Both the position numbers and the translations under genes were made by a program. The notes below the pieces were generated by a model. That model worked only from the letters and a program-made list of their open reading frames with translations, was not told the origin of the DNA and searched no databases. Of a stretch of 15,987 nt of DNA, positions 1 through 5,712 are shown piece after piece; the stretch's first letter is position 1; the number at the start of each line of letters is the position of its first letter. The stretch is from an uncultured Anaerococcus sp. GTDB taxonomy: Bacteria; Bacillota; Clostridia; Tissierellales; Peptoniphilaceae. Location of the stretch: contig NZ_CALGYW010000006.1 in the NCBI RefSeq assembly GCF_937934665.1, positions 1 to 15,987 on the forward strand, given 5' to 3'.

Positions 1-212
1 CCTACAACTATCGATGCATTTATAGCCACAGCTCCTGGTGCCGACTGGGCTATGGCTGTCATATCTAGCATCTGATCCTTATCTATCCATTTTAATTTAT
101 CTACAAAGGTATCTTTCATCAAGGTTAGTATCACATAGCCTCCTCCAAAGGTGAAGGCTGATAGATACAGGGTTGATTTAAAGATTTGCCATAATTTGTT
201 TTTCTTTTCCAT
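1..212 (-). CDS. Chromate transporter family protein, N-terminal part (cut by window edge)
   Basis: This is the first 70 codons of a minus-strand gene that runs off the left edge. The start is ATG at 212-210, preceded by a purine-rich stretch (GGTAGAAAGAGAG). After a basic N-terminus (MEKKNKLWQIFK) comes a hydrophobic segment with the glycine-rich FTFGGGYV motif. Further on is AQSAPGAVAINASIVVG, which resembles the conserved pair of motifs of the CHR (ChrA, chromate ion transporter) family. Family members are membrane proteins, and in Firmicutes they often occur as two adjacent half-size genes. Substrate cannot be read from the sequence, and chromate may not be the natural one. The gene is divergent from folA with about 60 bp between the two starts. 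Family assignment is fairly secure; function is inferred. Confidence 0.75.
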   Translation of the reverse strand, partial: MEKKNKLWQIFKSTLYLSAFTFGGGYVILTLMKDTFVDKLKWIDKDQMLDMTAIAQSAPGAVAINASIVV

Positions 213-232
213 AATTCTCTCTTTCTACCTAT

Positions 233-263
233 ATCTTACTATATTTCTGGGTATAAGTAAGAT
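233..263. promoter_or_regulatory. 8-bp inverted repeat in the divergent chr/folA intergenic region
   Basis: ATCTTACT (233-240) and AGTAAGAT (256-263) are perfect reverse complements separated by 15 bases. The right arm abuts the folA ribosome-binding site GATGAGGTGG (261-270). It could be an operator for the divergent pair or an RNA hairpin in the folA leader. No convincing -35/-10 pair was seen for either gene, so the role is open. Confidence 0.35.
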
Positions 264-272
264 GAGGTGGAT

Positions 273-761
273 ATGAAATTAATACTAGCAGTAGATAAAA
301 ATTGGGCTATCGGTAGGGATAATAAAATGCTTTACAACCTAAAAAAGGATCTTAAGCATTTTAAGGAAACTACAACCGGCGGCCTTGTAATAATGGGAAG
401 AAAGACTTTTGATTCTATGGGAAACGCCCTTCCAAACAGGGAAAACATCATCCTCAGCCGAGATGAAAATTTAAAACGTGATGGAGCTATGGTTTTTAAT
501 GAACCTAGTGAGATTATAAAATATGTAGAAAATTCTCCCAGAGAAGCCTTTGTAATAGGTGGATCTGAAATAGCGGATATTTTCCTTGCTAATATTGATG
601 AGGCAATCATCACTAAAATCGATAGGGAAAGCGAGGCTGATACCTTCCTTCACAACTTTGATGAGGACCCTAATTTTGAAATAATAGAGGAAAGTGATTC
701 CATAGATGATGGGGGAATAAAGATAAAATTTGTAAAATATAGGAGAAAGGGTAGAAAATGA
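273..761 (+). CDS. folA: Dihydrofolate reductase
   Basis: The enzyme reduces dihydrofolate to tetrahydrofolate with NADPH in the cytoplasm, feeding thymidylate, purine and methionine synthesis. The 162-residue product has the usual bacterial DHFR length. Seen motifs: MKLILAVDKNWAIGRDNKML at the N-terminus (substrate and Met20-type loop), KKDLKHFKETT with the expected active-site acid at D26, VIMGRKTFDSMG (cofactor-binding helix), LPNRENIILSR, and FVIGGSEIADIF (the GG turn). A GTG at 267 is in frame, but it lies inside the Shine-Dalgarno sequence GATGAGGTGG. I therefore place the start at ATG 273, with GAGG five bases upstream. The stop overlaps the next start by 4 bases (ATGA), so translation is probably coupled. 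Identification is secure. Confidence 0.95.
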   Translation: MKLILAVDKNWAIGRDNKMLYNLKKDLKHFKETTTGGLVIMGRKTFDSMGNALPNRENIILSRDENLKRDGAMVFNEPSEIIKYVENSPREAFVIGGSEIADIFLANIDEAIITKIDRESEADTFLHNFDEDPNFEIIEESDSIDDGGIKIKFVKYRRKGRK

Positions 762-1003
762 AAGATAAAATATTGTTTGTAAGTGACCTTTGCCCAGATT
801 GTGCTGGCATTTTAGGTGAAATCGAAGATGGTTCAAAAAAGTACTCTGACTATGATGTAGTAAACATCACTTCTTCCATGGCTAGTCTCAAACTGTTTTT
901 AAAATACAGAGATACTCTTCCTGGCTATAAGGAAGTAAGAGAAAAGCACAAGGCAGGAGTGCCTTCTGTAGTTATAGGAGAAAATGAAGTAGAATTTTTA
1001 TAA
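758..1003 (+). CDS. Small glutaredoxin-like protein (CPDC)
   Basis: This 81-residue protein has a thioredoxin-fold pattern: a first strand (KILFVS), a CPDC redox motif at residues 12-15, a strand (DYDVVNIT), an amphipathic helix, and the cis-proline motif GVPSVVI near residue 68, then a final acidic strand. This matches glutaredoxin-related proteins of anaerobic Firmicutes (COG4545-like) rather than classic glutaredoxin (CPYC). It probably acts as a cytoplasmic dithiol/disulfide oxidoreductase; its partner is unknown. The ATG overlaps the folA stop in ATGA, so the two genes form one transcription unit that ends at the 1016-1038 hairpin. The redox fold is well supported; specific substrate is not. 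Confidence 0.8.
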   Translation: MKDKILFVSDLCPDCAGILGEIEDGSKKYSDYDVVNITSSMASLKLFLKYRDTLPGYKEVREKHKAGVPSVVIGENEVEFL

Positions 1004-1015
1004 GTTTGTAATAAA

Positions 1016-1038
1016 AGGCCCGGCTTGATGCCGGGTCT
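1016..1038. terminator. Shared convergent terminator between the folA unit and the thi operon
   Basis: A GC-rich stem GGCCCGGC/GCCGGGTC (one G-T pair, with a flanking A-T pair) closes a five-base loop. Read on the minus strand it is followed by CCTTTTATT, a usable U-tract for ending the thi operon just after thiE. On the plus strand the tail (CTATTTGTAT) is weaker. Confidence 0.85.
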
Positions 1039-1055
1039 ATTTGTATAGTAATTTT

Positions 1056-1670
1056 TTAAAGAGTTTTATTTATTTTTTCCTTTAATATTCTGGTATCTTC
1101 TTCTACATCTGGGCTATCCATGATTGCCCTTACTACACATACTCCGTCTACTCCAGAGCCTTCTAAAATATCAACGTTATCGATATTTAGTCCACCTATG
1201 GCGTAGACATCTATGCCTACATTTTTCTTTATATCTATTAGAGTTTCTACGCTTGTTCTTTTGGTTTTGACGTGGGTTTTGGTTTCAAAAATCGCTCCCA
1301 CTCCTAGGTAGTCTGCCCCATCGTTTTCTGCTCTTTGAGCTGCTTCTACTGACTTAGCTGTCGCTCCTATAAGGGCATCAGGTCCTAAAAGTTTCCTAGC
1401 GAGCTTAATTGGCATATCATCTGCACCAAGGTGGACTCCCACTCCAAGGGCCCAGGCTAAGTGAGGCTTATCATCAATTAGCATAGGAACCTTATAAGAA
1501 TCACAAAGAGCTTTGACCTTTTTACCCAGGTCTAAAATCTCTAGGTCAGTCTTATCCTTTTCCCTCAGTTGGAGGATATCAACTCCTCCCTTAAGGGCAG
1601 CTTCTAGTCTTGCTAGGAATTCTTCCTCGCTGTACTTATCCGAATTTGTTACAAGATATAGTTTTTTCAA
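1056..1670 (-). CDS. thiE: Thiamine-phosphate synthase
   Basis: ThiE joins hydroxymethylpyrimidine diphosphate and thiazole phosphate (carboxylate) to give thiamine phosphate, the last shared step of the pathway. The 204-residue TIM-barrel protein shows the family motifs in order: DILQLREKD (32-40), LIDDKPHLAWALGVGVHLG (64-82), IGATAKS (101-107), DYLGVGAIFETKTHVK (120-135, phosphate loop), and YAIGGLN near 157-163. Length is normal. The start is TTG at 1670, preceded by AAGGGAGAT six bases upstream. It overlaps the thiM stop by 4 bases (TTGA), so translation is probably coupled. It is the last gene of the operon and is followed by the shared terminator. Identification is secure; regulation would be through the TPP riboswitch upstream of thiS. 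Confidence 0.95.
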   Translation of the reverse strand: MKKLYLVTNSDKYSEEEFLARLEAALKGGVDILQLREKDKTDLEILDLGKKVKALCDSYKVPMLIDDKPHLAWALGVGVHLGADDMPIKLARKLLGPDALIGATAKSVEAAQRAENDGADYLGVGAIFETKTHVKTKRTSVETLIDIKKNVGIDVYAIGGLNIDNVDILEGSGVDGVCVVRAIMDSPDVEEDTRILKEKINKTL

Positions 1671-2488
1671 AATTTTATCTCCCTTACTTTTGCTTTTGCC
1701 AGAATTTCCTTGTTCTCTATCGTCGCTATTTCATCCATTAAATTTACAAAAAAAGTATAAAGCCTAGTTGTATCAGCTTTTTCTGCGGCAACTTCCATTA
1801 CTAAAAGTCCTGCAATAGCTGCTGAAACAGGGTCTGTCACTGCCATTAAGCTTGAGATCATGGATGTTAACATGCAACCTGTGCCGGTAATTTTGCTTAG
1901 GTTTGCTACTCCATTAGTAACAGTGTGGTAGGCATTTTCCCCTACTACAAGGTCGGTTGTCCCTGTGACCACAACTGTCGTCTGATATTTTTTTGCAAGA
2001 TTGCGGGCTTCATGGGCAATTTTTTCTATGTTTTCTCCCCTAAGCTCATCAGCTTTTCCCACATCTATCCCCCTAGCATTTGCACTTGACTCTGCCATGG
2101 CCCTTATTTCAGAACTGTTGCCCTTGATCATGTCAAAGTGGTATTTATCAAGGAGGTCCTTGGCGAAATTGTAGCGTAAAGTTGATGCTCCCACTCCTAC
2201 CAGGTCAATGGCAAGAGGGATTTTTTTCTTATTTGCCGCAAAAGTCGCCCTTCTTATTGCATCCATTCTCTCACTTGTGATATTACCTAAGTTTACACTT
2301 AGAGAATCAGACATTTCTACAATTTCTGCCACTTCTTCCGGATGGGCGGCACAAATTGCCTTAGCTCCCATAAATAAGATGACATTTGCAACCATATTTA
2401 TGGCAATGGGATGGGTAATGGCATGGACCAGGGGCGATTTTTCCTTTAAATCGTCCCTGGCCCTTAAAATATTTTCTAAATCTGTCAA
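1667..2488 (-). CDS. thiM: Hydroxyethylthiazole kinase
   Basis: ThiM phosphorylates 4-methyl-5-(2-hydroxyethyl)thiazole, a salvage route into the same thiazole phosphate pool that ThiG feeds. The 273-residue protein has the ribokinase-like ThiM layout: SPLVHAIT near residue 18 (usual form PLVHCIT, here with Ala for Cys), HPEEVAEIVEMSDSLSVNLG (49-68), a phosphate-binding VVVTGTTDLV (172-181), and TNGVANLSKITGTGCM (191-206) with the anion-hole and catalytic Cys205. The start is TTG at 2488, five bases after AGGAG. It lies 16 bp after thiH and overlaps thiE. Identification is secure. Its presence beside de novo thiazole genes suggests the cell uses both synthesis and salvage. Confidence 0.95.
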   Translation of the reverse strand: MTDLENILRARDDLKEKSPLVHAITHPIAINMVANVILFMGAKAICAAHPEEVAEIVEMSDSLSVNLGNITSERMDAIRRATFAANKKKIPLAIDLVGVGASTLRYNFAKDLLDKYHFDMIKGNSSEIRAMAESSANARGIDVGKADELRGENIEKIAHEARNLAKKYQTTVVVTGTTDLVVGENAYHTVTNGVANLSKITGTGCMLTSMISSLMAVTDPVSAAIAGLLVMEVAAEKADTTRLYTFFVNLMDEIATIENKEILAKAKVREIKF

Positions 2489-2504
2489 GGCCTCTCCTTT
2501 ATTA

Positions 2505-3671
2505 TTACAAATTGATATAGTCTGTGAAAACTGGGGTCATGCCCAAGTCTTTGAGGTCCTTGAAGGTTTCCTCAGTTGATCTGCCATCGTCAATTTCAAA
2601 TTGCTCATCACCTTCGTCAACACTCGCCTTTGATCTATGGCCTATAGATGTATCTACAGAAGCCGAAATTTTTGTTGCAGCGTAGCGGACAGCCAAGTCC
2701 CTAAAATCTTTAGATTCCCTAGTTGATAGGGTGATTGACGCAAATGGCATAAATATCCTTATAACTGCCATTATTTGGAAGAATTTTTTATCGTCAACTA
2801 TATTAAAATGAAGACTATCGTCAGCCCCATGGGTTGGTCTTATCCTTGGCAAAGAAATAGCTATTTCTGTATGAGGATATTTTTTTTGGATCTCACTTGC
2901 GTGAATTGCTAGTTTAAAGGCTTCTTCGATTGGATCTCCCAGACCAAAAAGAGTACCGAAACCGACCCCCCTAAAGCCTGCCTTTAGGGCCCTTTCTTGG
3001 GTGTCAAACCTGTATGGGAAGGATCTTTTGTGGCCATATGGATGGTAGTAGTCATAAGTTTCTGGGTTGTAAGATTCTTGAAAAACTGTCACAAAATCTG
3101 CCCCAGCCTCTCTTAAAACTTTGTAATCTTCCACATTGGCAGGATAAACTTCAATTCCTATTACCTTAAAATACTTGCTAGCAATTTTACAGGCTTCGGC
3201 GATGTATTCTATGGACGAAAACTTTTTAGATTCGCCTGTCAAAATCAAAACATCTTCAATGCCTGTATCCGCTAGGGCTTTCATCTCAGCTTCGATTTCT
3301 TCATAGTTTAACTTGGCTCTTTTTATGTCAGATTTGGCCCTAAAACCGCAATACCTACAAGAATTTTCGCAATAATTTGCTATATAGATTGGAGAAAAGA
3401 GGCAGACATTGTTACCAAAATACCTAATCCTTTTTCCTTTGGCAACTTCAGCCATAGGTTCAAGATAGGCGATTGCTTCATCACTTAAGAGATTATATAA
3501 ATCTCTAGCTGTAGGATTGGTTGCTTTTAGACTAGATATCACGTCAGCCTTAGTAACCTTAAGGCCTTTTAGATCTTCATAAGCTTTCTTTACTTTTTCT
3601 TTTATATCTGAATCGATTATATCCATGCCTGGAAAATAATCATGTACACTTTCTATATTCATATCAGTCAA
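2505..3671 (-). CDS. thiH: 2-iminoacetate synthase (tyrosine lyase)
   Basis: ThiH is the anaerobic radical SAM enzyme that cleaves tyrosine to dehydroglycine (2-iminoacetate) and p-cresol; dehydroglycine is the substrate of ThiG. This is the oxygen-sensitive alternative to glycine oxidase ThiO and fits an anaerobe. The [4Fe-4S] ligands are seen as NYCENSCRYCGF, Cys101, Cys105 and Cys108 in the long numbering. FITS-type family context continues with EVYPANVEDYKVL, a YNPETYDYYHPYG stretch and SLPRIRPTHGA. Length (385-388) is close to the family norm. Two starts are possible. TTG at 3671 has AAGGGA at ideal spacing, overlapping thiG by 8 bp. ATG at 3662 lies one base after the thiG stop with wider spacing. 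Product identity does not depend on the choice. Confidence 0.93.
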   Translation of the reverse strand: MTDMNIESVHDYFPGMDIIDSDIKEKVKKAYEDLKGLKVTKADVISSLKATNPTARDLYNLLSDEAIAYLEPMAEVAKGKRIRYFGNNVCLFSPIYIANYCENSCRYCGFRAKSDIKRAKLNYEEIEAEMKALADTGIEDVLILTGESKKFSSIEYIAEACKIASKYFKVIGIEVYPANVEDYKVLREAGADFVTVFQESYNPETYDYYHPYGHKRSFPYRFDTQERALKAGFRGVGFGTLFGLGDPIEEAFKLAIHASEIQKKYPHTEIAISLPRIRPTHGADDSLHFNIVDDKKFFQIMAVIRIFMPFASITLSTRESKDFRDLAVRYAATKISASVDTSIGHRSKASVDEGDEQFEIDDGRSTEETFKDLKDLGMTPVFTDYINL

Positions 3672-4434
3672 AAAAGTCCCTTAGTGGAGAAGATGGGTCA
3701 GCACCAGATTCTAAAACTCTACCTGGTTTTGCAAGGTAGGCAAGTCTTCCTCCTTCAATGCCTAGCCTAAAGGCCTTAGCCATCATATTTATATCGCTGG
3801 CTGTTGCTATACCTGTGTTGGCCATGATAGCAGCTGCTCCCATTTCCATAGCTTCAGCTGCCTGGCTTGGCACACCAATTCCTGCATCAACTATTACTGG
3901 TAGGTCTACCTCATCGATTATAATCTTTATAAAGTCACGAGTAGCAAGGCCCCTATTTGACCCAATCGGACTTGCAAGAGGCATGATAGCAGCTGCTCCC
4001 GCATCTCTCATATCCCTTGCAAAGTTTAGGTCTGGATACATATAAGGAAGGACTACAAAGCCTTCTTTAGCGAGGATTTCTGTCGCCCTTAGGGTTTGGT
4101 CATTATCTGGTAAAAGATATTTTGAATCTCTCATAATTTCAATTTTTACAAAGTTACCACAACCCATTTCTCTAGCAAGCCTTGCTATCCTAATAGCTTC
4201 ATCAGCATTTCTTGCTCCTGAAGTATTTGGTATTATTGTTACATTATCTGGTATATAGTTTAGGATATTTGCCACATCCTTGGTATTAGCCCTTCTAAGG
4301 GCTACTGTTATCATTTCTGAACCTGCAGATTTTACCGCTGCATCTATTAATTCTGGAGAATATTTGCCAGAGCCTAGGATAAATCTTGACTCAAACTTCT
4401 TATCTCCAAGCACTAAATAATCTTTATTTTCCAT
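3664..4434 (-). CDS. thiG: Thiazole synthase
   Basis: ThiG condenses 1-deoxyxylulose 5-phosphate, dehydroglycine (from ThiH) and sulfur from ThiS-thiocarboxylate into the thiazole phosphate carboxylate. The 256-residue TIM-barrel protein matches the family over its whole length: SRFILGSGKY near residue 16, VTVAL-type strand ITVALRR, IIPNTSGARNADEA (67-80), and GNFVKIEI with Lys97 as the Schiff-base lysine. Also seen are MPLASPIGSNRGL, VIVDAGIGVPSQAAEAMEMGA and the C-terminal AKPGRVLESGADPSSPL. The ATG at 4434 has AGGAG six bases upstream, inside the end of thiF, which it overlaps by 11 bp. It is the third gene of the thi operon. Identification is secure. Confidence 0.96.
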   Translation of the reverse strand: MENKDYLVLGDKKFESRFILGSGKYSPELIDAAVKSAGSEMITVALRRANTKDVANILNYIPDNVTIIPNTSGARNADEAIRIARLAREMGCGNFVKIEIMRDSKYLLPDNDQTLRATEILAKEGFVVLPYMYPDLNFARDMRDAGAAAIMPLASPIGSNRGLATRDFIKIIIDEVDLPVIVDAGIGVPSQAAEAMEMGAAAIMANTGIATASDINMMAKAFRLGIEGGRLAYLAKPGRVLESGADPSSPLRDFFD

Positions 4435-5029
4435 TTGCTTCTCCTATTATTATCTTAACTGCGCAGAGGGCTTCTAGGTTTGAAACAATCCCTATAAAAG
4501 GTGCGTACAAACCATCATCTGGAGTTGAATTAAAGTCCCCAACCATAGTTATATTATCTATTTGTTTTATCCTTATATCCTTAAAATCGCCCAGACCTGA
4601 TAGGCCTGAAGCCATGACAAGCTTTTTGCCATCCTTTCCTAAAAAGTAATCAAAGACTAGGCTTTTCATCTCTTTTTTATCAAAGGCCTCTATAAAAATA
4701 TCAGTTTTTTCTGCTATTTCTCCTAAATTTGCCTCTGATATGATAAGCTCATTTGCAACTACTTTTGTATAGGGAATAGTCTCTTCGATAAGCCTCTTTG
4801 TCTCAAAAACCTTAGATTTGCCAAGGTCAGAAATCTTGTAATTCTGCCTATTAAGGTTTGAGTATTCTACCCCATCAAAATCATAGATATAAAGCTTACC
4901 TACTCCACACCTAGCAAGGGTCATGGCTATATTTGATCCAAGTCCTCCACAGCCTAAAATTGAAACTGAAGCTTTTTCTAGGATATGGTTAAGATCTGGG
5001 TCTTGTCTTTTTAAAATCTTATCTCTCAT
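4424..5029 (-). CDS. thiF: ThiS adenylyltransferase, short clostridial type
   Basis: ThiF is an E1-like enzyme that adenylates the C-terminal glycine of ThiS so that it can receive sulfur. The 201-residue protein shows the Rossmann ATP site SILGCGGLGSN (23-33), the acidic strand IYDFDGVEYSNLNRQNY (48-64) with the catalytic-type Arg61-Gln62, and the ThiF-like segment DIFIEAFD. It is much shorter than E. coli ThiF and contains no CxxC pairs, so the structural zinc site is absent. This agrees with the short ThiF family 2 of clostridia. It follows thiS with one base between (TGATATG) and overlaps thiG. Because it pairs with thiS and thiG, the role in thiamine rather than molybdopterin synthesis is well supported. 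Confidence 0.92.
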   Translation of the reverse strand: MRDKILKRQDPDLNHILEKASVSILGCGGLGSNIAMTLARCGVGKLYIYDFDGVEYSNLNRQNYKISDLGKSKVFETKRLIEETIPYTKVVANELIISEANLGEIAEKTDIFIEAFDKKEMKSLVFDYFLGKDGKKLVMASGLSGLGDFKDIRIKQIDNITMVGDFNSTPDDGLYAPFIGIVSNLEALCAVKIIIGEANGK

Positions 5030-5030
5030 A

Positions 5031-5228
5031 TCAACCCCCTCCTACAAAGGAAAATACCTCAACCTTTAAATTATCCTCCATGATAAATTTATCAAAATTG
5101 ACTTTTTTTACCAAGACCTCATCAACTTCGCAGGCTAAAAAGTCTGGATCGTAGTCATTTCTTAAAAGAAAATCCCTAAGATTTTCATCTTTCTTAAAAT
5201 CTACCTCTTTATCATTAAGCCTTATCAA
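5031..5228 (-). CDS. thiS: Sulfur carrier protein ThiS
   Basis: This 65-residue ubiquitin-like protein carries sulfur as a C-terminal thiocarboxylate for thiazole formation. It has the expected beta-grasp pattern, starting MIRLNDKEVDF and ending in VEVFSFVGGG, so the required terminal Gly-Gly is present at the very end. The start is TTG at 5228, placed five bases after a near-perfect GAGGAGGTG. The ribosome-binding site directly follows a hairpin with a seven-T tail (5243-5298), so both termination and initiation control are possible here. It is the first gene of the operon downstream of the TPP aptamer. Identification is secure from the C-terminus, size and context. Confidence 0.94.
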   Translation of the reverse strand: MIRLNDKEVDFKKDENLRDFLLRNDYDPDFLACEVDEVLVKKVNFDKFIMEDNLKVEVFSFVGGG

Positions 5229-5242
5229 ACTCTCACCTCCTC

Positions 5243-5298
5243 AAAAAAAGGCACAGAAAGGATAACCATACCCGAGGTGGTATGCCCCTTTTGTGCCT
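5243..5298 (-). terminator. Second terminator-like hairpin, adjoining the thiS ribosome-binding site
   Basis: On the minus strand AGGCACA pairs with TGTGCCT, AAAGG with CCTTT (one bulged base), and CATACC with GGTATG around the loop ACCTCG. Seven Ts follow at once and run into GAGGAGGTG of thiS. It has the form of an intrinsic terminator. Its loop ACCTC (5274-5278) is also complementary to GAGGT in the Shine-Dalgarno sequence, so it may affect translation instead. Confidence 0.7.
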
Positions 5299-5334
5299 AA
5301 GCTCTCATATGTATCAGATTTTGTCTTTAAATTC

Positions 5335-5360
5335 AAAAAAGACCCCTATCAGGGGCCTTT
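5335..5360 (-). terminator. Expression-platform terminator of the thi riboswitch
   Basis: Minus strand: AAAGGCCCCT, loop GAT, AGGGGTC, then TTTTTT. The stem has one G-T pair and can extend by A-T pairs into the T tract. It starts about 20 bases after the aptamer, as expected for TPP-controlled transcription attenuation. Its 5' arm begins within a 10-base segment (5356-5365) complementary to aptamer bases 5404-5413. Confidence 0.88.
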
Positions 5361-5375
5361 AAACTCTAATTACAA

Positions 5376-5457
5376 GCTTTCTTACGCAGGTTCTAACCTT
5401 CCAAGTTTAAAGGGTTAATGGAAAAATCCATCTCTCAGCTAATTTGCACCCCTAGCC
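5376..5457 (-). promoter_or_regulatory. TPP (THI-box) riboswitch aptamer
   Basis: Read on the minus strand, the segment shows the THI-box elements in order: GGCTAGGGGTGC at the 5' side, GCTGAGAG with the invariant CUGAGA, ACCC, then the P4/P5 arm with AGGTTAGAACCTGCGTAAG. The latter corresponds to the consensus in which a hairpin is followed by GCG and a purine-rich strand. GGCT and AGCT can close P1. It lies between a promoter and a terminator, in front of thiS. Established knowledge: thiamine pyrophosphate binding favours terminator formation and lowers expression of thiamine genes. Boundaries are approximate. Confidence 0.93.
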
Positions 5458-5463
5458 AATATT

Positions 5464-5492
5464 ATTATAAGGCAAAAAAGAAAAATTTTCAA
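5464..5492 (-). promoter_or_regulatory. Promoter of the thi operon
   Basis: On the minus strand TTGAAA (5487-5492) and TATAAT (5464-5469) are separated by exactly 17 bases, a near-consensus sigma-A promoter. The predicted start, near 5457, falls at the 5' edge of the TPP aptamer. Confidence 0.82.
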
Positions 5493-5505
5493 TTTTTCTT
5501 TGCCT
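5470..5505. other. Inverted repeat over the thi promoter, also candidate suf-operon terminator
   Basis: AGGCAAA (5470-5476) and TTTGCCT (5499-5505) are perfect inverse copies; inside them GAAAAATT and AATTTTTC also pair around a 3-base loop, with three bases bulged. It follows the last gene of the suf operon, so it may be a weak terminator without a clean T-tract. It also encloses the -35 box and spacer of the thi promoter. Confidence 0.45.
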
Positions 5506-5529
5506 AATCTTTTATTTTTTATCCAAACT

Positions 5530-5712
5530 TTATCTATCTCTAAATTTTTTATATTTTACATAGGCATTAGCAGTCATTAAGATGGCAGCAAGTAGAATTA
5601 GCCACCAAAATTCATTACCCCTCTTATATTGGAGAAAGGTAAGGATATAGACTAGGACTGCTGTTATAGCTGATGTATAAAATTCTACCTTATCAAACTT
5701 AGTTTTTTTCAT
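5530..5712 (-). CDS. Small two-helix membrane protein at the end of the suf operon
   Basis: I do not recognise the family. The 60-residue product has a basic start (MKKTKFDKV), a hydrophobic segment at about 12-27, a short polar turn with QYKRGNEF, a second hydrophobic segment at about 35-51 beginning with WWLILLAAIL, and a basic tail (KYKKFRDR). This predicts a hairpin of two membrane helices with both ends inside the cell. ATG at 5712 overlaps the sufU 3' end by 14 bp, and GAGGGC lies eight bases upstream, so it is likely translated with sufU. Reality as a gene is supported by the ribosome-binding site, operon overlap and sensible topology. Function is unknown. Confidence 0.6.
   Translation of the reverse strand: MKKTKFDKVEFYTSAITAVLVYILTFLQYKRGNEFWWLILLAAILMTANAYVKYKKFRDR

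Noticed and set aside
267..272. GTG start for folA six bases upstream of the ATG
   Set aside because: It lies inside the Shine-Dalgarno sequence; the ATG at 273 begins the conserved DHFR N-terminus.
471..836. 121-codon minus-strand frame across folA and the redox gene
   Set aside because: It is antisense to two well-identified genes, and its composition (rich in Phe, Tyr, Ile) fits a shadow.
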